From contig JACKCR010000003.1 of the NCBI GenBank assembly GCA_020633975.1, forward strand, positions 386,851 to 450,850: 64,000 nt of DNA, given 5' to 3'. The stretch's first letter is position 1. The number at the start of each line of letters is the position of its first letter. Shown in pieces: positions 9,524 to 17,910 of the stretch. The notes under the pieces are model-generated. The model was not told the DNA's origin. It did not search any database and worked only from the letters and a program-made list of their open reading frames with translations. Position numbers and translations under genes: made by a program. Source of the DNA: Candidatus Eiseniibacteriota bacterium (GTDB lineage Bacteria > Eisenbacteria > RBG-16-71-46 > CAIMUX01).

Positions 9524-10183
9524 TCAAGACCCCGGACGCAGTGACGAGAGGAACGCCTGGAACGCGTCGCGGTTCGCTTCGACCGTCTCCGCGGGTCCCG
9601 TCAACTTGAAGAACCAGTTCGCGTCAGGTCCTTCGACGATCGCGCCGAGCAGCTTGTAGCCTGGGTGCTTCTCGCCGCTCCCGCCCATCGTGTTCTGATA
9701 GGTCCCTTCGGCTTCGGTGAGCAGTGTCGGCATCCCGCCGAACGAGGCGTGCTCCGTCTTCATCGTATCGGTAGCGGGACTACCGTCTGGCTTGGTCAGC
9801 TGGCTGGCCCAACGGGTTGCATTCGCCATCGCGTCTCCACCCTGCCCGGGCCCGAAGTAGAAGACGACCAGCTCGGCAGCACCCCCGTCTCCCGGCACGG
9901 AGAACTGCGCCTTGCGCATCCCGCTCGACGGCGTCTCTTCCTTCCATCCCTCCGGGGCCTTCCAGGACATCCCCGTCTCCCCATGGCCCGCACCTGGAGG
10001 CGGAGGTTGGATCTGGTTGGACGGAGTCTGTGTCGTCATCTGGGGCGGGGGCGCTTGCTTCGAGACTGCGGCTCCGACCTCTGCCTTCTCCTTCCCGCAG
10101 GCGGACCAGAACACTGCCGCCGTCGCGAACGCTCCAACGAACAGGGCCGCACTCCAGAGGGACGGCATACGGTGTTTCGGCAT
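9524..10183 (-). CDS. Putative lipoprotein of unknown function
   Basis: A 219-aa exported lipoprotein. The basic N-terminus MPKHRM is followed by a hydrophobic segment and the lipobox FWSACG, with Cys at about 24. After it comes a Pro/Gln-rich linker (QAPPPQMTTQTPSNQIQPPP), and then a globular domain beginning MSWKAPEGWKEETPSSGMRKAQF (about 85-107). That start ('apeGW....ps..Mr.a.f.vp') recalls lipoproteins seen near COG3019/heme-related genes, but I cannot give a function. The start is ATG 10183, with AGGAGAGGAG upstream. The frame opening at 10351 lacks a signal peptide and is rejected. It is divergent from the DUF4097 gene. Confidence 0.8.
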   Translation of the reverse strand: MPKHRMPSLWSAALFVGAFATAAVFWSACGKEKAEVGAAVSKQAPPPQMTTQTPSNQIQPPPPGAGHGETGMSWKAPEGWKEETPSSGMRKAQFSVPGDGGAAELVVFYFGPGQGGDAMANATRWASQLTKPDGSPATDTMKTEHASFGGMPTLLTEAEGTYQNTMGGSGEKHPGYKLLGAIVEGPDANWFFKLTGPAETVEANRDAFQAFLSSLRPGS

Positions 10184-10511
10184 CGGGATCTCCTCTCCTT
10201 GGGCCGATGGCCGCCGTTCTCGACGGCCATGCTGGGTCTCGACCATGCCCGAACCCGCCAGGCTAGAACGGTTCTGTTCCCACGGCAAGGAGTGCGGGAG
10301 CGTGGAGGAGGCGGAGGGCGACTCCGCGGCTCGCGCCCAGGGGCTCGTCACAAAAGAACGACTCCCCCGAACTTCGATTGCAACCTTCGGGGCTCTCGAC
10401 TCGTACTGAATTCGGGAGTAGGAGCCCAGGAGGCGGGCAGAGGACGCGGCGTCACCCGATCGAGATCACGTGACGGCACCGTGCCACCGCCGCCCAAGTG
10501 AAGGAGGGTCC
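10184..10511. other. Divergent intergenic region between lipoprotein and DUF4097 genes
   Basis: A 328-bp gap that must contain promoters for both flanking genes. I see no convincing open frame. An inverted repeat ATGGCCG/CGGCCAT lies at 10207-10230. The AAGGAGGG at 10501-10508 is the ribosome site of the plus-strand gene. I could not assign -35/-10 elements with confidence. Confidence 0.4.
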
Positions 10512-11600
10512 ATGAGAAGCGTTTGTGCTCTTTGGGTTTGCGCGGCGGCCGCGGTGTCTTTGACCGGCGGAGTGGCACACGCCGAGGAGTTCGATCAGTC
10601 GCTGAGCCTAGGCGCTGAATCGCTCGTCCTGACGAACCTCATCGGAAAGGTCGTGGTGCACGGCCACGATGGAGACGACTTCAAGGTCGACGTCCATGTT
10701 CGAGGAAAGGACGCGGATCGAGACGTCCTCCAGATCGAGTCGGACGACGGTCGACGGAGTGTGGTCGACATCGTCTTCCCGCTCGATGACGAACGAGACT
10801 TCGTATATCCGCCGCTCGGCCGGTCAGAAACCTCGATCTCGCTTCGCCACACGGGCAGCCATCGCGAAGGTTGGCTCCGGCACTTCCTCGGCTCGGTCGG
10901 TGGGGACCGGCTCCACATCCGCGGCTCGGGTGGTGGGCTCGAAGTGTGGGCGGACGTCGACGTCTACGTTCCCGAGGGCGGACGTCTGCGGGTCGAGCAC
11001 GGCGTCGGCAGGATCGATGCCGACGGAGTCCATGGGGACCTCTCGCTCGACATCAGTGCCGGGCCGATCACGGCCGAGGGCATCAGCGGAGAGGTCTCGG
11101 CCGACACCGGTTCGGGACACGTCACGATGACGGACATCACCGGTGAGCTCCGTTGCGACACCGGCAGCGGCAACGTCGAGCTCGGACAGGTGCGCGGTCC
11201 GTACGTCGCGATCGACACCGGCAGCGGCAACGTCGCCCTACGCGACGTGACGTGTGAGGAGTTGGTCGTCGACACAGGGAGCGGCGGTGTGCGCGGCATC
11301 GGGCTCTCGGCAGAGGAAGCGAACATCGACACGGGAAGCGGCAACGTCACGCTCGAGTTCGCGCACATGGGCGACGGAAGCTTCGTCGTCGACACAGGCA
11401 GCGGCGGAATCGACCTGATCCTTCCGTCGGACGCGTCCGCCGACGTCGTCGCGGAGACGGGAAACGGCCGGGTCGAAGTCGACGTGGAAGGGGCGACCTT
11501 CCACCACCGCGACAAGGAAGAGGTCGCGCTCGAGGTCGGAAAGGGAGACGCCAGAGTCTCCCTCGACTCGGGAAGCGGACACATCTCGATCACGAACTAG
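10512..11600 (+). CDS. Exported DUF4097-family beta-repeat protein
   Basis: A 362-aa secreted or periplasmic protein with a clear signal peptide (VCAAAAVSLTGGVAHA|EE, cleavage about 26). Its C-terminal 200 residues are built from short repeats with the core DTGSG(N/G)V, as in the DUF4097/DUF4098 'putative adhesin' family predicted to fold as a right-handed beta-helix. At least nine DTGSG or DSGSG units occur between about residues 198 and 360. The repeats are also visible at DNA level (GACACCGGCAGCGGCAACGTC occurs twice near 11158 and 11215). Function is unknown, and these proteins often accompany ECF/anti-sigma or PspC systems. The start is ATG 10512 with AAGGAGGG just upstream. Confidence 0.88.
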   Translation: MRSVCALWVCAAAAVSLTGGVAHAEEFDQSLSLGAESLVLTNLIGKVVVHGHDGDDFKVDVHVRGKDADRDVLQIESDDGRRSVVDIVFPLDDERDFVYPPLGRSETSISLRHTGSHREGWLRHFLGSVGGDRLHIRGSGGGLEVWADVDVYVPEGGRLRVEHGVGRIDADGVHGDLSLDISAGPITAEGISGEVSADTGSGHVTMTDITGELRCDTGSGNVELGQVRGPYVAIDTGSGNVALRDVTCEELVVDTGSGGVRGIGLSAEEANIDTGSGNVTLEFAHMGDGSFVVDTGSGGIDLILPSDASADVVAETGNGRVEVDVEGATFHHRDKEEVALEVGKGDARVSLDSGSGHISITN

Positions 11601-11628
11601 CTTCCGGACGGTCGGCGACCGAGGCGTA

Positions 11629-12078
11629 TCAGAGGTACTTCTGGTACGCCTCCACCGCGAGCTGGTCGACCCGCTCGTTCTCGGGATGGCCGTCGTGGCC
11701 GCGCACCCACTCGAACGTGCACTTGTGTTTGCGCACTTCCGTGACCAGGTCGATCCAGAGTTCGCGGTTCTTCACCGGCTTCTTGTTCGCGGTCTTCCAG
11801 CCGTTCCGCTCCCACCCTTGGATCCACTCGGTGAGCCCTTTGATCACGTAGTTCGAGTCGCTCACCACGTGGATCTTGGACGGAGCCTTCTTGATCTGAC
11901 GAAGCCCTTCCAGCACCGCCATCATCTCCATCCGATTGTTCGTGGTCTCGGGATCGCTGCCCGTGAGTTCGACCCGCTTCCCGGAAGACGGGCTCGAGAG
12001 AATCGCGGCCCATCCACCCGGTCCCGGGTTCCCGGAGCAAGCGCCGTCGGTATAGAGGATGACGTCTGGTGCACTCAT
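11629..12078 (-). CDS. rnhA: Ribonuclease HI
   Basis: Cleaves the RNA strand of RNA-DNA hybrids such as Okazaki primers and R-loops, in the cytosol. At 149 aa it is the normal single-domain length. The catalytic acidic residues are all present: D11 in YTDGACSGNPG, E51 in NNRMEMMAV, D74 in VVSDSNYV and D138 in ENERVDQLA. The flexible-loop histidine is also present (RGHDGHPENERVD). The basic handle region (WERNGWKTANKKPVKNREL) is retained. The gene is convergent with the DUF4097 gene, with 28 bp between stops. The glycosyltransferase gene lies 51 bp upstream on the same strand and may be co-transcribed. Confidence 0.97.
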   Translation of the reverse strand: MSAPDVILYTDGACSGNPGPGGWAAILSSPSSGKRVELTGSDPETTNNRMEMMAVLEGLRQIKKAPSKIHVVSDSNYVIKGLTEWIQGWERNGWKTANKKPVKNRELWIDLVTEVRKHKCTFEWVRGHDGHPENERVDQLAVEAYQKYL

Positions 12079-12129
12079 GACGCGGGAGACTACTCGACCT
12101 CGTCTCGCCGCGCGACTGCGGAACTCGCG

Positions 12130-13557
12130 CTACCCGAGCAGTCCGAGCACGCCGAGTGTCCACACGGTCACGACCACCGAGATCCAGGCACACCATTGGA
12201 GACCGTTGGCCGCCCGCACCCCACGCGGGAGTGGATCGGTGTTCTCGTAGGCGCGGAGGAGTCCTCCCTCCTCTCCTTGCCGCGGACGAAGTCGCACACG
12301 TAGCTGGACGAGGAGTCCCCACAGCCCTCGCATCGCGATCGGGACGAGCAGGGGGAGTGCGTAGACGCGGATGTCGCCGATCCCTCCCGTGATGACGCCG
12401 ATGCCGGCGAGCGCGAGCCATGTCTTCCCGAGGAGCCGCTCGGGTTTGCCGCGCGCTCGAAGGAGCACGATCCAGGCCGCCGCGAACGAGAGCAGGATCC
12501 CGTAGACGAGCGCTTGGAGCAGCTTGTAGGCCGGCCCTTCGTAGGGGAATCGGTCGAGGGTGACGGCGTCGTTCCAGCCGGAGAACCCGACGAAGGTGAC
12601 CGCGCGACGCGTCCAGATCCGGACGAGCTTCCAAGGCTCCGCACAGGCGAACCCGACCACGTCGCCGAGGGCGAGTCGGTTCTCGAGAATCGGGGTGTGG
12701 TCCGGGACGCGGGTCGACCGGCCGGGGATGACGAAGTCCAAGGTGTACTCACCCGGGATCGTTGCTGCCCGCCAGCGGACCGCCCAGGTGGAGTCGACGA
12801 AGACGAGCTCGTCGTAGAGCCGGCTGTTCCGAACGATCCAGGGAGCGACCACGGCGGAGAGCACCACGATCGCGAGCACGACTCTCGGAGCCAGATGGAG
12901 GAACGAAGAGGCACGGCTTGGGGGCACTCCGAGCCGACCCCGAAATGCCCGTCGGCTCACGAGAAGGACGACGATCGGAACGAGGAGGCCGAACCGTCCG
13001 AGCAGCACCATACCGAAGACCATCCCTGCCAGCACGGTCTCGAACCAAGACGGGTAGGGACGGTTGCGCACCCAGGCATGGACGCCGACCGCCCAGAGGA
13101 AGGCGACCAGGAGCGCCGGCGTGAAGTGCCGAAGTAGCGCGATCGCCTGCGGGAAGAACCCGGTGAGGAGACCCGCGAGCCAGGCGTACCGAGGGCTCAG
13201 CCCGATGTACCGGACGATCAACGAGACCGAGGTCGCGAGCCCAGCAAGCAGCACGACCTGGGACAGGAGCACGGCCATGTGGCTGTAGCCGACGGACCGA
13301 TAGAACATGGCGAGGTAGTGCGGGTAGAGCGGCGGCACCACCGCCGTCGGCCCGAAGCCCAGCCCAACGGCGAGACGAAGTCCGAGCTGGTCGAACGCGA
13401 GCCCCGGCCCGAGATAGGCGTCAGCCGGATTCAGAATCACCGCCGTCCCGACGACGAGGACCGCGACGAACAGGACGACGAGGTAGGCCTCCTGCTTCCA
13501 CGACGTGGGGCGATTCGGGGAGCTGCGCTCCGAGATGTAGTCCGAGCTGTCTGCCAC
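12130..13557 (-). CDS. Polytopic membrane glycosyltransferase-like protein (GT-C / ArnT-PMT type)
   Basis: A 475-aa integral membrane protein with about 10-12 hydrophobic segments. The architecture fits the GT-C superfamily (glycosyltransferase family 39/PMT_2-like), which moves sugars from lipid-phosphate donors onto lipids or proteins at the outer face of the inner membrane. TM1 is about 23-43. It is followed by an extracytoplasmic loop with acidic/aromatic residues (NPADAYLGPGLAFDQLG) where GT-C enzymes keep their catalytic Asp, then PLYPHYLAMFYR and a membrane bundle. A soluble loop (about 280-330) carries the RVPDHTPILENRLA segment. The specific donor and acceptor are unknown. The start is GTG 13557, with AAGGGA immediately upstream at poor spacing. 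Confidence 0.75.
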   Translation of the reverse strand: MADSSDYISERSSPNRPTSWKQEAYLVVLFVAVLVVGTAVILNPADAYLGPGLAFDQLGLRLAVGLGFGPTAVVPPLYPHYLAMFYRSVGYSHMAVLLSQVVLLAGLATSVSLIVRYIGLSPRYAWLAGLLTGFFPQAIALLRHFTPALLVAFLWAVGVHAWVRNRPYPSWFETVLAGMVFGMVLLGRFGLLVPIVVLLVSRRAFRGRLGVPPSRASSFLHLAPRVVLAIVVLSAVVAPWIVRNSRLYDELVFVDSTWAVRWRAATIPGEYTLDFVIPGRSTRVPDHTPILENRLALGDVVGFACAEPWKLVRIWTRRAVTFVGFSGWNDAVTLDRFPYEGPAYKLLQALVYGILLSFAAAWIVLLRARGKPERLLGKTWLALAGIGVITGGIGDIRVYALPLLVPIAMRGLWGLLVQLRVRLRPRQGEEGGLLRAYENTDPLPRGVRAANGLQWCAWISVVVTVWTLGVLGLLG

Positions 13558-13801
13558 TCCCTTGCTATCGGTCCCCGCGGACCGGATCTCCCCAGTGACG
13601 AGCGTCGGAGTCAGGACGGGACAATGTCAGTCTAGACATCAGTGATTTTCCCCGCACTCTTACCCGCATACTTACCAGTTTTGACAGCACAAACATCACC
13701 CGTGGCGCCGCGATATCCACATGCGTCAGGGTACTGTGGACAGCACTATCCACACGGTTGTAACCACCTGTAACACAAATTGGAACAATCACTTGACCGA
13801 C
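13558..13801. other. AT-richer spacer with DnaA-box-like and palindromic motifs
   Basis: A 244-bp gap between two minus-strand genes, visibly less GC-rich than its surroundings. It holds ATATCCACA (13713-13721) and CTATCCACA (13746-13754), each one mismatch from the DnaA box TTATCCACA. A reverse-oriented weaker match starts at 13735 (TGTGGACAG). An inverted repeat ATGTC...GACAT lies at 13624-13639. It is upstream of the glycosyltransferase gene and may include its promoter. No coding frame is convincing. Confidence 0.4.
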
Positions 13802-14752
13802 TCACAGCGCAACGATATCCCCCTCTTCCGCACATCGATATCCACGGCTCTCGACAACTCCCCGCGCCTTTCGGGACGGGTCGAGCAGCGGGTTGGTGTG
13901 ATTGAAGTGGAGGAATCGGACTCTGGATCTGAGGCTCGGTGCAACCCGATCGAGAAGGGCCATGGTGGTCACGACAGGCGGATGCGGGATCTCAGTGCGA
14001 GCCCGTGAGGGAAGCTCCGAGTCGTCGTAGAAGGTAGCGTCGAGGTACGCGATGTCGACTCGCTCGAGTTCCTCTTCGAGGGACCTCCCCCACTCCTCCC
14101 AGCGATCGATGTCCGGAAGGAAGAGCACGGATCGTCGGGGACCGCGGATCCGAAAAGCGACCGTCTCCGAGAACTCTCCTCGGTGTGGAACCTCGATCGG
14201 ATCCACCTCGAGGCCGGGCGCGATCTCGACAGCCTCTCCTTCGGACAGGGTCCGGAGCTCGATGTTGCCCAAGGCGACGAGCTGGCTCCACGGTCCGTTC
14301 TCTTCGAGGAACCGCCTAAGCCTCGGCATCACGTAGACGGGAACGCCGCGGGTCCCGAGAGACTCCCTACCGAGCTGGGCGAGACCGAGGTAGTGCCCGA
14401 TGTGAGCGTGGGTCAGAAAGAGGCCGTCGAGGATCGGACGACGCCCATCAGGCTCTGCCCACTCGAGGAGCCGCTGAAGCTGGAGAGGCAGTTCCGGCGT
14501 CGCCTCGACGAGCCAGCGAGCACTCGTTCGGCGATCCAGGATGCCGAGACAGGCGGGCGCACGGCGTCGGGATGGATCGGCCCACGCAGGGGCGCAGCAG
14601 TCCCGTCGGCATCCCGCGTGTGGAACGCCGGCGTCCTGCGCGACCCCGAGCACGATGAGCTCGACACCCACCCCGGACCCGGGTGACTCGATCGCCTCCG
14701 GCGACGGTTCGGATGACGAGGGCGCGGCTTGGTTCGTGAGGTTCGGAGACAT
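13802..14752 (-). CDS. PqqB-like metallo-beta-lactamase-fold hydrolase
   Basis: A 316-aa cytosolic MBL-fold protein of the PqqB-like family. Signatures are LIVLGVAQDAGVPHAGC (about 32-48), FLTHAHIGHYLGLAQLGRE, RRFLEENGPWSQLV, VPHRGEFSETVAF, FLPDIDRWEEW, YLDATF and FNHTNPLLD near the C-terminus. True PqqB takes part in pyrroloquinoline quinone synthesis, but no pqqA/C/D/E is present here, so it is probably one of the many orphan homologues. The usual THxHxDH metal motif reads THAHIGH, with Gly in place of Asp, as I recall for this subfamily. The start is ATG 14752 (MSPNLTN), with AAAGGAGGAG upstream. The longer frame overlaps the promoter of the divergent S1 gene. Confidence 0.85.
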   Translation of the reverse strand: MSPNLTNQAAPSSSEPSPEAIESPGSGVGVELIVLGVAQDAGVPHAGCRRDCCAPAWADPSRRRAPACLGILDRRTSARWLVEATPELPLQLQRLLEWAEPDGRRPILDGLFLTHAHIGHYLGLAQLGRESLGTRGVPVYVMPRLRRFLEENGPWSQLVALGNIELRTLSEGEAVEIAPGLEVDPIEVPHRGEFSETVAFRIRGPRRSVLFLPDIDRWEEWGRSLEEELERVDIAYLDATFYDDSELPSRARTEIPHPPVVTTMALLDRVAPSLRSRVRFLHFNHTNPLLDPSRKARGVVESRGYRCAEEGDIVAL

Positions 14753-14865
14753 CTCCGGGTCTCCTCCTTTCCTCCGACGTTCCGGATGCGATAGTCTCGC
14801 GGTTCGGTTTCGGCACATCGTCGATCGTGTGCCGACCTCGAGCAACTACTGAAGGAGTGCGTCGT

Positions 14866-16653
14866 ATGTCCGAAGACCGTCAGCCAGCCGAAACCCACGA
14901 GCCAGAGACCCCCAGCGCGACGGAGGCGGACCCGACCGCACAGACCGCCAACGAGTCAGCGGAGGCTCCCGCTGCGGAAGTGGCCGCGGCCGAATCCGCA
15001 CCGAAGGCAGACGCAGCTGCCGCGAGCGCAGATGAGACGACCGTGAAGGCAGACGCGCCGGCAGAGGCAAAGACAACGGAGCCAGACGCTCCGAAGGCGG
15101 CGGCTCCCGCATCGACGGTGGAAGAGGACGAAGAGCAGCTCGAGTCGAAGAAGCGCGCTGAGTTCGGTGCGATGCTCGACCAGTTCGAATCGACGAAGTC
15201 CGTCGGTGACGAGGTCGAGGTGGGAACGAAGGTGAAGGGCCGGATCATCCAGCTCGGCGACGACACTTCGTTCATCGACTTCGGCGGCAGGAGTGAGGGC
15301 GCGGTCGAGACGCAGCACCTCAAGGCCGAGGACGGCAGCCTCAAGTACGCGGTCGGCGACGAGATCGAACTCTTCGTGGTTGCGGCCACCGACCAGATCC
15401 TCCTCGCACCTTCGGTCCAGCTGAGGCCGGACGAAGCACTCCAGACGGTGCGCGAAGCCAAGGAGAAGGGCGTTCCGATCAGCGGCAAGGTCGCCTCGAT
15501 CAATGCGGGCGGACTCGAAGTGCAGGTCGGCGGCATTCGCGCGTTCTGCCCGTTCTCTCAGATCGAACTCGGATACTGCGACGAGCCGTCGGCCTATCTC
15601 GGCCAGACGCTCGAGTTCCTGGTCCAGGATCTCGGAGACGGCGGCAAGAACCTCGTCCTCTCCCGGAAGGCGCTTCTCCGTCGGGAAGAGAAGGCGAAGG
15701 CCGGAAAGCTACTCGAGACGCTCAAGGAAGGCTCGGAACTCGACGGCCGCGTCGCGCGCATCCAGCCGTTCGGCGCGTTCGTCGACATCGGCGGGCTCGA
15801 GGGTCTGGTCCACGTATCGGAGATCCAGTACGGACACGTCTCTGACCCGAACGAAGTGCTGAAGGTGGGACAGGAAGTCCGCGTCCGCGTCCTGCGGATG
15901 GAGAAGGACCAGAAGGGCCGGCTTCGGATCGGTCTCTCCATGAAGGCGGCGCAGCCGGACCCGTGGACCGAGATCGCCGAGCAGTATTGGCAGGGCAAGA
16001 AGACGCAGGGCACCGTCGTCCGGATGCAGGACTTCGGCGCGTTCGTCGAGCTCACTCCTGGAATCGATGGCCTCGTCCACGTCTCCGAGATCGCACACAG
16101 CCAGACGAAGCATCCGAAGGATGTCCTCGAAGTCGGGCAGCGGGTGGACGTGACGGTGCTCAACGTCGACATGGAGCGGAAGCGGATCTCGCTCTCGATC
16201 AAGGACCAGCTCCCACGGGACGCCGCGGCCGACGCCGGGGACGGAGCTTCGCAAGGTGGTGGCAGGGGTGCACGAAGCAGTGCGCCCGAGAAGACTCCTT
16301 CGGTCGGCGACATCGTCGACGGCGTCGTCGCGAACATCAAGCCGTACGGGCTGTTCGTCGACCTTCCGATGTACGGGCCGCGTACGCGCGGACTCTGCCC
16401 TCGCGAAGAGACGGGCGAACGCCGGGGCACCGACCTCGAGAAGCGGTTCTCCTCCGGTACGCCGGTGAAGGTCACCGTGATCGAGGTTCAGCCGGACGGC
16501 AAGATCCGCCTCAGCATGAAGGCAGTCCAGGAAGGCGAGGAGCGCGCGAGCTTCGAGAGCTACCGGAAGTCGGCATCCCCGGCGAGCAGCGGCAGTCGCG
16601 GCAACACCGCGATGGCCGAAGCGTTCAAGAAGGCGATGCAGAAGAACGGCTGA
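14866..16653 (+). CDS. Ribosomal protein S1-like protein with multiple S1 RNA-binding domains
   Basis: A 595-aa cytosolic RNA-binding protein. Residues 1-100 are an Ala/Glu/Pro-rich, highly acidic low-complexity tail. About five S1 (OB-fold) domains follow, near 115-185, 200-275, 290-362, 375-450 and 485-562. Domains three and four are the most canonical (RIQPFGAFVDIGGLEGLVHVSEI and VVRMQDFGAFVELTPGIDGLVHVSEI). The last is the most divergent (IKPYGLFVDLPM). It is either the 30S protein S1 that recruits mRNA or a paralogue; Bacteroidota-type S1 normally has six domains. The start is ATG 14866 with GAAGGAG upstream. The gene is divergent from the PqqB-like gene and monocistronic. Confidence 0.9.
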   Translation: MSEDRQPAETHEPETPSATEADPTAQTANESAEAPAAEVAAAESAPKADAAAASADETTVKADAPAEAKTTEPDAPKAAAPASTVEEDEEQLESKKRAEFGAMLDQFESTKSVGDEVEVGTKVKGRIIQLGDDTSFIDFGGRSEGAVETQHLKAEDGSLKYAVGDEIELFVVAATDQILLAPSVQLRPDEALQTVREAKEKGVPISGKVASINAGGLEVQVGGIRAFCPFSQIELGYCDEPSAYLGQTLEFLVQDLGDGGKNLVLSRKALLRREEKAKAGKLLETLKEGSELDGRVARIQPFGAFVDIGGLEGLVHVSEIQYGHVSDPNEVLKVGQEVRVRVLRMEKDQKGRLRIGLSMKAAQPDPWTEIAEQYWQGKKTQGTVVRMQDFGAFVELTPGIDGLVHVSEIAHSQTKHPKDVLEVGQRVDVTVLNVDMERKRISLSIKDQLPRDAAADAGDGASQGGGRGARSSAPEKTPSVGDIVDGVVANIKPYGLFVDLPMYGPRTRGLCPREETGERRGTDLEKRFSSGTPVKVTVIEVQPDGKIRLSMKAVQEGEERASFESYRKSASPASSGSRGNTAMAEAFKKAMQKNG

Positions 16654-16758
16654 GACTCTCGACCGAGTCGAAGTGAGCTGGGCGGCCGGCCGGGAACCCA
16701 CCCGATCGGCCGCCAGCCATTCCGGGACGTAAGCCGCACGACTCACTGATTCCATTAG

Positions 16759-16824
16759 TCCATATATGGAAATGTCTTACGAGTATTTCGATACTGTCCA
16801 AACCCCTTCTTGACTGTATCGAAA
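16759..16824. promoter_or_regulatory. Cluster of inverted repeats upstream of the Fur-type regulator gene
   Basis: Three symmetrical elements lie in an AT-rich stretch just before the regulator. They are the perfect palindrome TCCATATATGGA (16759-16770), the inverted repeat AGTAT-TTCG-ATACT (16782-16795), and a long-spaced pair TTTCGATAC (16786-16794) / GTATCGAAA (16816-16824). They lie 20-85 bp before the start codon, where an autoregulatory operator is expected for Fur-family proteins. None matches the classical Fur or PerR box closely, so operator function is inference. Confidence 0.45.
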
Positions 16825-16844
16825 GAAAAAGGAGACGCTCTTCT

Positions 16845-17354
16845 GTGATCCACCACGAAGATTCGAGCTCGGGAAGCGGAGGCAAGGGAGCCATGACAGT
16901 CGACGTAGTCCAGCGCCTGCGAGAGAAGGGGCTCCGGGTGACTCGCCAGCGCAAGGTCATCTACTCACTCCTCCGGGAGATCGGCGGGCACCACTCGGTG
17001 GACGAGATCCTCGGCCTCCTCGTCGAACGACGCGAAGACATCCACCGGCAGTCGGTCTACAACGTGGTCGGTGACTTGCAGCAGGTCGGGCTCGTCATGT
17101 GCGCGGACGCCGGCCCAGGCCGGGCGCTCTACGAAGCGAGCGATCACTGGCACCACCACTTCGTCTGTCGCGTCTGCCAGATCGTCCTCGACGTTCCCTG
17201 CATCGAGGGCAGGAAGCCGTGTCTCGAGCCTCCGGAGAACGTGGCCTCCGTGATCGACGAGGCCCAGGTCATCTTCCGCGGGGTCTGTCACGGGTGCGCC
17301 GGAGCAAAAGTCACGGACACTCCGGCGGCTTCGATTTCCACGGCTGATTGCTAG
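16845..17354 (+). CDS. Fur family transcriptional regulator (PerR/Zur-like)
   Basis: A 169-aa metal-dependent DNA-binding regulator, cytosolic and dimeric. The winged-helix N-terminal half contains RLREKGLRVTRQRKVIYSLL and HHSVDEILGLLVERREDIHR..VYNVVGDLQQVGLV. The metal/dimer domain has ASDHWHHHFVCRVCQIVLDV and a second Cys pair CHGC near the C-terminus, giving the four-Cys structural zinc site (CRVC and CHGC). The His-rich HWHHH segment supplies the regulatory metal site typical of PerR/Fur. The start is GTG 16845, ten bases after AAAAAGGAG. An internal ATG at 16893 (MTVDVV) is an alternative. Inverted repeats lie directly upstream. The DUF454 gene follows 9 bp later. Confidence 0.92.
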   Translation: MIHHEDSSSGSGGKGAMTVDVVQRLREKGLRVTRQRKVIYSLLREIGGHHSVDEILGLLVERREDIHRQSVYNVVGDLQQVGLVMCADAGPGRALYEASDHWHHHFVCRVCQIVLDVPCIEGRKPCLEPPENVASVIDEAQVIFRGVCHGCAGAKVTDTPAASISTADC

Positions 17355-17363
17355 ACCCCGAGG

Positions 17364-17852
17364 ATGCCACTGGACGACATGAGCGGACGAGACGGGAACA
17401 TCGAGCGCGACAGGTGCGAAGCGAAGGCACTCGCGATGTCGCCAGGGCGATCGGTCCGTCGCTGGACCTTTGCGCTCCTCGGTGTCCTCTCCGTCGCGAT
17501 CGGCTTCATTGGCGTGTTCCTCCCCGGCCTCCCGACCACGATCTTCCTCCTCTTCGCGTCGTACTGCTTCGCCCGTAGCTGCCCTTGGCTCGAAGACAGA
17601 CTCGCCAAGGCGCCGATCTTCCGGCCCTACCTTCGCTACTTGGATCGCGAAGAGGGGATGCCGCTCCGCGCGCGCATCGTCACGATCGCGATGATCTGGA
17701 TCGCGTCCAGCGTGAGCTGCGTCGTGATGTACCTGCGAGGCGGGCTCGAGACGTGGTTCGTCGCAGCGATCGGCAGCGCCGCACTGATCGGATCGATCGT
17801 GGTGTCACGGGTGTTCCGAGGAACGTCTGCTACTCGATCCAGAACTCGATAG
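17364..17852 (+). CDS. DUF454 (YbaN) family membrane protein
   Basis: A 162-aa inner-membrane protein with three or four hydrophobic segments (about 34-65, 110-125, 130-147). The family signature 'GFIGVFLPGLPTTIFLLFASYCFARSCP' spans about 47-74, followed by WLEDRLAKAPIFRPYL, which matches DUF454/YbaN. The molecular function of the family is unknown. The N-terminal 30 residues before the first membrane segment are charged, and an internal start at 17436 (MSPGRSV) would give the more usual length of about 138 aa. It lies 9 bp after the Fur-type gene and is probably in its operon. Confidence 0.87.
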   Translation: MPLDDMSGRDGNIERDRCEAKALAMSPGRSVRRWTFALLGVLSVAIGFIGVFLPGLPTTIFLLFASYCFARSCPWLEDRLAKAPIFRPYLRYLDREEGMPLRARIVTIAMIWIASSVSCVVMYLRGGLETWFVAAIGSAALIGSIVVSRVFRGTSATRSRTR

Positions 17853-17910
17853 TGACGGTCTCCTCAGAGCCGATGCGGTCGTCGGGCGCCCGGAACGCCT
17901 CAAGCGTCCC

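Noticed and set aside
13558-13801. Chromosomal origin of replication
   Set aside because: No dnaA, dnaN, parAB or gidA genes nearby, and only two good DnaA-like boxes.
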